A stretch of 5,012 nt of DNA from UBA1573 sp016794285 (GTDB taxonomy: Bacteria; Pseudomonadota; Alphaproteobacteria; Micavibrionales; Micavibrionaceae): the NCBI GenBank assembly GCA_016794285.1, contig JAEUKO010000087.1, positions 1 to 5,012 of the forward strand, read 5' to 3'. This document shows, one piece after another, positions 1 through 4,196 of the stretch. The translations under genes were made by a program, and so were the position numbers. A model generated the notes under the pieces. The model did no database searches and was not told where the DNA came from. It saw nothing but the letters and a program-made list of their open reading frames with translations. The stretch's first letter is position 1. Every line of letters starts with the position of its first letter.

Positions 1-1
1 A

Positions 2-898
2 AAAGTTGCCGAATATTTTGATGAGTTGCGTCGTTCCACAAGCTCCCAGGTTTTGATTGAAGCCAAGGTTCTTGAAGTTCGTTTGACTGATGAATACGCA
101 GCGGGGATTGACTGGAATTTCATTGACCATTTGGGAGATTTGAGTACGTTTTCGTTGACTTTGCGGCCCATGCCTGCCATGACACCAACCGCGGGGTCGT
201 CTGTTATGTCTGTCGGGTTCGTTGGAACTGATCTCTCCACGTTTGTGGATGCTCTCTCGCGTTTTGGAACGGTTCAGGCTTTGGCAAGTCCGCGCTTGAC
301 CGTTCTCAACAACCAATCTGCGGCCTTGAATGTTGCTGAAAATAGAGTTTATTTTGAAGTTGATATTACATCGACGACAACGGGGAGCCCTCCGTCTACA
401 GATGTTACTGTCGATAGTACAGTTCATACCGTTCCCGAGGGGGTTTTGATTAACGTTATGCCGTCGATTGATTTGGCAAAAAACACCATATCTATGCAGG
501 TTCGGCCAACAGTCACAAAGATTACGGAATATGTTGAGGATCCGGCCGTTGCCTACATTGCCGCAACCGTTGTTGGAGGTGGATCAATCTCTTCGCAGAT
601 ACCTGTGGTAAATGTTCAGGAGGTTGACTCTGTGGTGAAAATGGGGTCTGGGCAGATGATTGTGATGGGGGGCTTGTTACAAGATTCTTCTCGTTCCTCA
701 AGTGACTCTGTTCCGGTTCTTGGTGAAGTCCCCGTTGTTGGCAATTTATTCCGCAATCAAGGCGATAAGGTCACCAAAAGCGAATTGGTCATTTTCTTGA
801 AAGCAACCATTTTGAACGATGCGGGTGAAAGCATTCATCAGACAGATAAGGATATTTATCGTGTGTTTGGTCAGGATCGCCGTCCGGGCAAACTGTAG
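2..898 (+). CDS. Type IV pilus / type II secretion secretin, MshL/PilN-like, C-terminal part (5' truncated by window edge)
   Basis: This is the C-terminal 298 residues of an outer-membrane secretin, the multimeric ring through which a type IV pilus or type II secretion pseudopilus passes. The frame is open from the first complete codon at position 2, so the N-domains and signal peptide lie upstream of the window. The TTG at 26 is only an internal codon. Visible family marks are the start of the secretin core QVLIEAKVLEVRL (nt 47-85), LASPRLTVLNNQSAALNV (about nt 281-334), the VPEGVLINVMPSID strand pair (about nt 431-475), and the signature GQMIVMGGLLQD followed by VPVLGEVPVVGNLFR (nt 710-754) and ELVIFLKATIL. 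The RPTVTKI and NVQEVDSVVK segments resemble MshL/PilN-type pilus secretins more than CpaC of Tad systems, as I recall those families. It ends in TAG and is followed after 9 bp by the permease gene. The secretin identity is near certain; the subfamily is less so. Confidence 0.93.
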   Translation, partial: KVAEYFDELRRSTSSQVLIEAKVLEVRLTDEYAAGIDWNFIDHLGDLSTFSLTLRPMPAMTPTAGSSVMSVGFVGTDLSTFVDALSRFGTVQALASPRLTVLNNQSAALNVAENRVYFEVDITSTTTGSPPSTDVTVDSTVHTVPEGVLINVMPSIDLAKNTISMQVRPTVTKITEYVEDPAVAYIAATVVGGGSISSQIPVVNVQEVDSVVKMGSGQMIVMGGLLQDSSRSSSDSVPVLGEVPVVGNLFRNQGDKVTKSELVIFLKATILNDAGESIHQTDKDIYRVFGQDRRPGKL

Positions 899-907
899 TA
901 ATCTGCC

Positions 908-1690
908 GTGTCCTCGCGTGTGTTATCGCTCAGCTTGGTTCGATACGTCCTCACCGCTGCTGTGCGTGACAAGGTGGTCTGGGGCGTGGTTGCCATTTCT
1001 CTTTTGGCGGTATGCCTTTCTCTTTTTACAGCCAACTCCGCGATTATTGAAAAGACGCAGTTTGCAATTGTTTTTATGGCGGGAAGCCTTCGGCTCCTGA
1101 CCTTATTTGGTCTTTTGCTTTTTGTTGTCTTTTTTATCCGGCGATCTTTTGATGCGCGGGATGTTGAGTTTTTGTTGACGCGGCCTATTTCACGATCTTC
1201 ATTCGTTCTTTCTTTCTCTCTGGCCTTTTCGTTGATGGCTCTTGTGGCGGGAATTTTCCTCTTCTTGTTGGTGGGGGGGCTCGCTTTCTACTCCAAAGAG
1301 ACAAGCGGTATTTTCCTTTGGGCCATAGGGGTTTCTGTTGAATACATCATCGTAGCCAATACAGCTTTCTTTTTTGCGATGGTTTTGTCGAGTCCGGTTT
1401 CGGCAGGGTTGGCGACAATGGGGTTTTACATTCTCTCACGGATGATGGGCCAATTGTTGGCAATTGTTCATTTTGGAGGGGCAGATCTTCCTGGTAGAAA
1501 GATTCTTTCGGGTGTTTTTGAAATCACCTCGATGATTATTCCACGTTTTGACCTTATGACTCAAACGTCTTGGTTGATCTATGGTGGAGCAAGTGGTTCA
1601 GATTGGCTGTTGGTAGGGGCGCAGGGGGTGGCGTTTCTGTTTCTTGTCTTGGTTGCAACATTGACCGATCTGTCGCGGCGACAGTTCTGA
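908..1690 (+). CDS. ABC-2-type membrane permease, probable accessory component of the pilus locus
   Basis: A 260-residue polytopic inner-membrane protein. Hydrophobic segments lie at about residues 24-41, 55-78, 98-124, 137-161, 164-188 and 230-253, which fits a six-helix ABC-2 transport permease of ordinary length. The cytoplasmic stretch RDVEFLLTRPISRSSFV (about 84-100) matches the coupling region usual in this family, where LLxRPISR precedes the second helical pair. The start is taken as GTG at 908, nine bases after the secretin stop. No clear Shine-Dalgarno precedes it, and GTG at 920 is an alternative, so translation may be coupled to the secretin gene. An ABC-2 permease needs an ATPase partner, but none is encoded in the window. 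In Myxococcus xanthus an ABC pair (PilH/PilI) supports type IV pilus assembly, so a similar role is plausible here but inferred. The substrate cannot be told from sequence. Confidence 0.8.
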   Translation: MSSRVLSLSLVRYVLTAAVRDKVVWGVVAISLLAVCLSLFTANSAIIEKTQFAIVFMAGSLRLLTLFGLLLFVVFFIRRSFDARDVEFLLTRPISRSSFVLSFSLAFSLMALVAGIFLFLLVGGLAFYSKETSGIFLWAIGVSVEYIIVANTAFFFAMVLSSPVSAGLATMGFYILSRMMGQLLAIVHFGGADLPGRKILSGVFEITSMIIPRFDLMTQTSWLIYGGASGSDWLLVGAQGVAFLFLVLVATLTDLSRRQF

Positions 1691-1692
1691 TT

Positions 1693-1696
1693 GGAG
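1693..1696 (+). promoter_or_regulatory. Ribosome binding site that sets the start of the helical anchored protein
   Basis: GGAG lies five bases before the ATG at 1702 and three bases after the permease stop codon. It favours ATG 1702 over the in-frame ATG at 1570, which would overlap the permease gene by about 120 bp and add a low-complexity Gly/Val-rich extension ahead of the membrane anchor. Confidence 0.75.
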
Positions 1697-1701
1697 CGGG
1701 A

Positions 1702-2445
1702 ATGTTCAAAATTGCCCACATCCAATTGTATTTGTGTCTGTTTATTGCTGTTGCTGCCAATGTCTCCATTTGGTTTTCCACATCGCACCGTGTTGTCCAA
1801 TGGGCCAATGTTCCGCCAGCTCCAAGTGCGCTCGGCCTTTCCGGTGCGTTTTTGGGGGATGGGATGCTCGCCTATCGCTTTGTTTCTTTGACGCTACAGA
1901 CTTTTGGCAACACATCGGGCAAGGCAAAACCTTTCAAAGACTATGATTACAATCACTTAAAGACATGGTTTGATGTGGCAGATGAACTTGATCCGCGCTC
2001 TGAATATGTCCCGTATCTGGCAGGGTACTATTTTTCGGCAACTCAAAACCCTGAACAGCTCCATCCCGTGATTGAATACTTACGCAGAATCGGCAAACGG
2101 CCCGAGGGGGAGAAATGGCGATGGTTGGGCCAATCCGTCTATTTGGCGCGTCACCGTTTGAACGATATGGATTTTGCGCGAGAATTGGCGCGGGAACTCG
2201 CGGCGACGTACCGCCCGGGAATGCCGGCTTGGCCGCTTCAAATGGAGGCGATTATCACCAGTGACATGGGCGATAAGGAAATGGCGTATGGGATGATGCT
2301 TGAAATGATTAAAAGCGGTGAGAAAACCATGGACCCTGCGGAGATCAATTTTATGGTTGATTATATCTGCACAAAGTTGCTTGATCCTAAAGAGAAAAGC
2401 ACAAATCCACTGTGTCAAAGTCAAGGGGCTTCAGGCTCTCAGTAA
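1702..2445 (+). CDS. Membrane-anchored helical (TPR-like) protein of unknown function
   Basis: A 247-residue protein with one N-terminal hydrophobic segment (about residues 8-25, signal anchor or signal peptide) and a soluble, mostly helical remainder. The run YNHLKTWFDVADELDPRSEYVPYLAGYYFSATQNPEQ, described here in pieces at residues 83-119, has the WFDxAxELDP...AGxYF pattern of a TPR-like helix pair. Further amphipathic helices follow at about 120-150, 155-170, 178-205 and 211-228. Two cysteines sit near the C-terminus (223 and 238). I do not recognise a named family. Such proteins usually act as scaffolds for protein-protein contacts. It begins 11 bp after the permease gene and ends 16 bp before the regulator gene, so it is probably co-expressed with them and may be an envelope partner of the permease or secretin. 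The start at ATG 1702 is supported by the GGAG site; an upstream in-frame ATG at 1570 was rejected. Confidence 0.75.
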   Translation: MFKIAHIQLYLCLFIAVAANVSIWFSTSHRVVQWANVPPAPSALGLSGAFLGDGMLAYRFVSLTLQTFGNTSGKAKPFKDYDYNHLKTWFDVADELDPRSEYVPYLAGYYFSATQNPEQLHPVIEYLRRIGKRPEGEKWRWLGQSVYLARHRLNDMDFARELARELAATYRPGMPAWPLQMEAIITSDMGDKEMAYGMMLEMIKSGEKTMDPAEINFMVDYICTKLLDPKEKSTNPLCQSQGASGSQ

Positions 2446-2448
2446 AAT

Positions 2449-2452
2449 AGGA
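2449..2452 (+). promoter_or_regulatory. Ribosome binding site supporting the GTG start at 2462
   Basis: AGGA lies nine bases before GTG 2462, immediately after the stop of the preceding gene. The in-frame alternatives upstream (TTG 2381, GTG 2318) lie inside the preceding gene, have no comparable site, and would add a charged, non-family extension before the first membrane helix. Confidence 0.6.
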
Positions 2453-2461
2453 ATTGCAGCT

Positions 2462-3532
2462 GTGCCGCTATTCGAGATCACATTTTGGGAACTTTGCGCG
2501 GTTTTGGGGTTGGTTCAGACCGTCTATCTGCTTGTCTATCTGTCCGTTCGGGCGCGTCATGTCCGGCATATCCTGATCCCCGGGGGGTGTTTTTTGCTCC
2601 TCGCCGGAGGTTTTTTGGCTGATTTTGGGATGCGTTATATCGGGGGTGGGCCGTTATACTGGTTTTTGCAAACTTTCCTGTGGTTGATGATTGCCCCATT
2701 TTCTGTCCTGTTGATTGTTCAGATTCTGAAAATTGGTGAGTTTCCCGAGAAAAAATACTGGCTTTCTGTTGCCTTTCCCCTTGTGGCCATTCTCTCTGGC
2801 TGGGCTGTGGGGGCCTTGAGGGCTGATTGTGGGTTGTGGGAACTGTGTGCCTTGAGTGTCCGAGAACAGGCTGTGTCCATTTTTGGCGGTATTGCCGGCG
2901 GGCTATGTTTTCTTATGCTGTGGGCTGGGCGTGGTGGGTTTGCCGATCCAGAGGCTGAAAAAACCCAAAAACAAGATCGCTATTGGCTCGCGATTTCCCT
3001 TCTGATTGTTAACCTTGCTTTGCTGGGATTGACCACATGGCAGGGAGCGTTAGAACTGTCCTTTGAACGATTCTTGCTCATCCGTGATATTTTGGGCGGG
3101 GCGATGGTTTATCTGGCCTCAACGGGGCTGCTGCGAATCTACCCGCAATCGGTCAAAGTCCTGAAAGTGGTGGAAACAAACCGCGATGTTTTTTCTCGCG
3201 CCGAAAGAGAATTGGTTGAGAAACTGGAAGACCTAATTGATTTACAAAAAGTTTACCAAGAACCAGCTTATTCGCGGGCTGATTTGGCGCGGGAATTAGA
3301 AACGTCCGAGGCAACAGTCTCACGATTGGTCAATGTCCATTTCGGCAAGACAGTTCCACAACTTCTCAATGAACGGCGGGTCCGCGATGCAGAACGGCTT
3401 TTGGCACAAACGGGGGTTCCTGTTGCGGTGATTGCCGAACAAGTGGGATTTAATTCTTTGGCCTCATTTAATCGGTCATTCAAAGAAATTACCGGACACT
3501 CGCCGTCCGATTCTCGGCAGAAAAAAGCCTGA
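2462..3532 (+). CDS. Seven-helix membrane protein with C-terminal AraC-type HTH DNA-binding domain
   Basis: A 356-residue predicted membrane-bound transcription regulator. The N-terminal two thirds hold about seven hydrophobic segments (residues about 11-28, 40-58, 66-88, 98-117, 137-154, 174-193, 205-226). A charged linker (about 228-265) leads to an AraC/XylS-type domain. In it, a first helix-turn-helix (about 270-292, SRADLARELETSEATVSRLV) is followed by NERRVRDAERLLAQT and a second helix-turn-helix with the family signature IAEQVGFNSLASFNRSFKE. It closes with TGHSPSDSR, the usual end of AraC domains, although the typical YR appears here as SR. Start GTG 2462 is preferred because of the AGGA site and because the protein then opens directly into helix 1. 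It is the last gene of the cluster. A signal sensed in or at the membrane probably controls DNA binding, but ligand and targets are unknown; the upstream operon and the nearby pilin gene are natural candidates. Confidence 0.85.
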   Translation: MPLFEITFWELCAVLGLVQTVYLLVYLSVRARHVRHILIPGGCFLLLAGGFLADFGMRYIGGGPLYWFLQTFLWLMIAPFSVLLIVQILKIGEFPEKKYWLSVAFPLVAILSGWAVGALRADCGLWELCALSVREQAVSIFGGIAGGLCFLMLWAGRGGFADPEAEKTQKQDRYWLAISLLIVNLALLGLTTWQGALELSFERFLLIRDILGGAMVYLASTGLLRIYPQSVKVLKVVETNRDVFSRAERELVEKLEDLIDLQKVYQEPAYSRADLARELETSEATVSRLVNVHFGKTVPQLLNERRVRDAERLLAQTGVPVAVIAEQVGFNSLASFNRSFKEITGHSPSDSRQKKA

Positions 3533-3552
3533 TTCTCGCCATAGTAAATATC

Positions 3553-3595
3553 CGTCATCGCCCGAATCCGCGAAGCGCATTCTAGGGCGATCCAG
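3553..3595 (+). repeat. Covarying hairpin repeat, copy 1 (forward)
   Basis: Outer stem ATCGCCC (3557-3563) pairs with GGGCGAT (3585-3591). GAAT (3564-3567) pairs with ATTC (3579-3582), leaving TA (3583-3584) as a bulge on the 3' side. An inner CGC/GCG stem with a GAA loop caps it. It is flanked by CGTCAT on the left and ATCCAG on the right, which gives it a direction. It begins 20 bp after the stop of the AraC-type gene. It shares the consensus TCATNNCCYGAAT / ATTCTARGGNNATCCA with the copies at 3607, 3789 and 3851. Confidence 0.85.
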
Positions 3596-3606
3596 AAAAG
3601 AAGGGA

Positions 3607-3647
3607 TGGATGGCCTTAGAATGCCAAGAGGCATTCAGGCCATGACG
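3607..3647 (-). repeat. Covarying hairpin repeat, copy 2 (reverse)
   Basis: ATGGCCT (3610-3616) pairs with AGGCCAT (3637-3643), and GAATGCC (3619-3625) with GGCATTC (3630-3636), around the loop AAGA. The bulged TA (3617-3618) is on the 5' side here, because the copy is inverted. Read on the minus strand it starts CGTCAT and ends ATCCA. All fourteen base pairs are perfect. It lies 12 bp from copy 1 and forms an inverted pair with it. Confidence 0.85.
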
Positions 3648-3659
3648 AAGTGGAACATT

Positions 3660-3692
3660 CCTTCGCGTTGCCATCTCCGCGAAGGCGGAGAT
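3660..3692. repeat. Palindrome with two mutually exclusive 8-bp stems
   Basis: ATCTCCGC (3673-3680) pairs perfectly with GCGGAGAT (3685-3692) around a GAAG loop, and ATCCGG ends the unit. The overlapping segment CGCGAAGG (3678-3685) can pair instead with CCTTCGCG (3660-3667) across a 10-nt loop. Both stems cannot form at once. The first stem belongs to the common bacterial palindrome class that reads roughly CATCTCCGCGAAGGCGGAG; the TCAT end is altered here to CCAT. Confidence 0.7.
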
Positions 3693-3730
3693 CCGGCATA
3701 TTATGTGCTGCGCCCCTATAAAAACTAACC

Positions 3731-3756
3731 ACAGAGAGCACAGAGACAAACAGAGA
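3731..3756 (+). repeat. Three ACAGAGA units at 9-10 bp spacing
   Basis: ACAGAGA occurs at 3731, 3740 and 3750, preceded by TTTCTT-free, A-rich sequence and the tract AACC. The stretch resembles the CACAGAG-type short arrays I recall from intergenic regions of many unrelated bacteria. It abuts the left end of the 159-bp inverted-repeat element. No function can be assigned. Confidence 0.5.
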
Positions 3757-3788
3757 AACATTGGACTTGTTGCAAAAGTCCTCGGCCT

Positions 3789-3834
3789 CGTCATTCCCTG
3801 AATTTTTTGATAGAAAAATTCTAAGGGAATCCAG
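3789..3834 (+). repeat. Covarying hairpin repeat, copy 3 (forward), inside the MITE-like element
   Basis: ATTCCCT (3793-3799) pairs with AGGGAAT (3824-3830), and GAATTTTT (3800-3807) with AAAAATTC (3814-3821), around the loop TGATAG. The bulged TA is at 3822-3823, on the 3' side as in copy 1. Flanks are CGTCAT and ATCCAG. The outer arms ATTCCC/GGGAAT are the same as the ends of the neisserial dRS3 repeat as I remember it, but the internal sequence differs. Confidence 0.85.
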
Positions 3835-3850
3835 AAATATCAGGATACTA

Positions 3851-3893
3851 TGGATCACCCTAGAATTTGTCTTACGCCAAATTCGGGTGATGA
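3851..3893 (-). repeat. Covarying hairpin repeat, copy 4 (reverse), inside the MITE-like element
   Basis: ATCACCC (3854-3860) pairs with GGGTGAT (3885-3891), and GAATTTG (3863-3869) with CAAATTC (3878-3884), around an 8-nt loop. The bulged TA is at 3861-3862. On the minus strand the copy starts CTCAT rather than CGTCAT and ends ATCCA. It faces copy 3 across 17 bp. Confidence 0.85.
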
Positions 3894-3922
3894 GGGAGTT
3901 TTGCAACAGGTCCAATGGAGTC

Positions 3923-3949
3923 CGGATCCCCGCGAAAGCTGGGATGACA
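3923..3949 (-). repeat. Short palindrome of the TCATCCC...GGGGATCC class
   Basis: ATCCC (3926-3930) pairs with GGGAT (3941-3945), and GC (3932-3933) with GC (3938-3939), around a GAAA tetraloop, with one C/T mismatch between them. On the minus strand it runs from TGTCATCCC to ATCCGG. The unit lacks the TA bulge and GAAT block of the four-copy family, so it is a different, shorter repeat that shares only the TCAT and ATCC ends. Confidence 0.7.
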
Positions 3950-3962
3950 GGGGGGAGTGCCG

Positions 3963-3984
3963 GGGATCACAAGGGGGGTGATGA
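3963..3984 (-). repeat. Degenerate short palindrome
   Basis: ATCAC (3966-3970) pairs with GTGAT (3978-3982) over a G-rich 7-nt loop. On the minus strand the unit starts TCATCAC and ends GTGATCCCC, so it keeps the TCAT/ATCC ends of the neighbouring repeats but has lost the inner stem. A weaker ACAAAT/ATTTGT stem (3989-3994 with 4007-4012) follows directly. Confidence 0.45.
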
Positions 3985-4023
3985 TCGTACAAATAAGTTC
4001 GGGATCATTTGTCGTTCAAAACA

Positions 4024-4050
4024 ACTCCTCATTCTGTCTTTATGAGGAGT
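4024..4050. repeat. Perfect 9-bp hairpin without T-tract
   Basis: ACTCCTCAT (4024-4032) pairs with ATGAGGAGT (4042-4050) across a 9-nt loop. No run of T follows on either strand, so it is not a standard intrinsic terminator. It could be a decayed member of the same repeat class (TCAT is present at the left arm's end) or a transcript-stabilising structure. Confidence 0.5.
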
Positions 4051-4083
4051 CTAAGGGGATTTTGTAAGAATTTATTAGCAATT

Positions 4084-4108
4084 TTCCCCCTATTCTGGGG
4101 AATGACAG
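4084..4108 (-). repeat. Short palindrome upstream of the pilin promoter region
   Basis: TTCCCC (4084-4089) pairs with GGGGAA (4097-4102) around a 7-nt loop. On the minus strand the unit opens CCTGTCATTCCCC, the same CCTGTCAT opening as the repeat at 3923-3949. The left arm can alternatively pair with GGGGA at 4055-4059. It ends about 25 bp before the -10-like box of the pilin gene. Confidence 0.55.
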
Positions 4109-4132
4109 GATGGTCTTTCCCCCATTTTTGTA

Positions 4133-4138
4133 TATACT
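4133..4138 (+). promoter_or_regulatory. Candidate -10 box for the pilin gene
   Basis: TATACT within TTTTTGTATATACTGTG matches five of six positions of the sigma-70 -10 consensus. No good -35 hexamer lies 16-18 bp upstream, so an activator may be needed or the assignment may be wrong. A start near 4145 would give a leader of about 50 nt before the pilin ATG. The spacing does not fit a sigma-54 GG/GC pair. Confidence 0.4.
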
Positions 4139-4185
4139 GTGTCAGCCTCGTCAAATCAGGTGACATTTTTTCTAACCTCATTCAT

Positions 4186-4190
4186 AGGAG
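4186..4190 (+). promoter_or_regulatory. Strong ribosome binding site of the pilin gene
   Basis: AGGAG lies six bases before ATG 4197. It is the best Shine-Dalgarno match in the window, in contrast to the weak or absent sites before the GTG-start genes, which fits high expression of a filament subunit. Confidence 0.8.
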
Positions 4191-4196
4191 AACTAC

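Larger units (their letters stand above)
3759..3917. mobile_element. MITE-like 159-bp element with 25-bp terminal inverted repeats
   Basis: The left end CATTGGACTTGTTGCAAAAG (3759-3778, continuing TCCTC to 3783) is the imperfect inverse of the right end (3893-3917), which read on the minus strand is CATTGGACCTGTTGCAAAAC continuing TCCCTC. Differences are two substitutions and one extra C. Inside lie hairpin copies 3 and 4 in inverted orientation, and the symmetry continues to the centre (TATC...GATA near 3839-3847). The whole element is therefore one long imperfect palindrome. It has no coding capacity, so any movement would need a transposase supplied elsewhere. No convincing direct target duplication is visible at the flanks, and I cannot assign it to an IS family. 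Confidence 0.6.
3533..4196. other. Gene-free, palindrome-rich intergenic region
   Basis: These 664 bp contain no reading frame with protein-like composition. Frames open on either strand translate the repeats themselves (for example REGGDP and IPAKAGM peptides, known to me as artefacts of such palindromes). The region holds at least nine hairpins, a 159-bp inverted-repeat element, a short ACAGAGA array, and, at its right end, the expression signals of the pilin gene. No T-rich intrinsic terminator follows the regulator gene; the first hairpin (3557-3591) may serve instead as a 3' end-protecting or Rho-linked structure. Confidence 0.8.

Noticed and set aside
1570..1701. In-frame upstream extension of the helical anchored protein from ATG 1570.
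   Set aside because: It overlaps the permease gene by about 120 bp in another frame, has no ribosome binding site, and places a non-membrane extension before the signal anchor. ATG 1702 has GGAG at the right distance.
2318..2461. Upstream extension of the AraC-type protein from GTG 2318 or TTG 2381.
   Set aside because: It lies inside the preceding gene, is charged and unlike the family, and lacks a ribosome binding site. GTG 2462 has AGGA and opens into the first membrane helix.
3432..3728. Open frame on the + strand running from the end of the regulator gene into the repeats.
   Set aside because: Its first part is a shifted reading of the AraC domain, and its end translates a palindrome (REGGDP), a common artefact.
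3553..3950. CRISPR array.
   Set aside because: The repeats alternate in orientation, differ in arm sequence and have unequal gaps, so there are no direct repeats with regular spacers.
3616..4045. Open frames on both strands across the repeat island, including two that both begin MDLLQ.
   Set aside because: The matching starts come from the terminal inverted repeats read from each side. The rest translates hairpins and has no protein-like composition.
4024..4050. Intrinsic terminator.
   Set aside because: The 9-bp stem is perfect but no T-run follows on either strand, and the nearest upstream gene ends almost 500 bp away.
4111..4132. Possible sigma-54 promoter before the pilin gene, as found for many pilA genes.
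   Set aside because: TGG at 4111-4113 is not followed by GC at the required 10-bp gap; AT is there instead.
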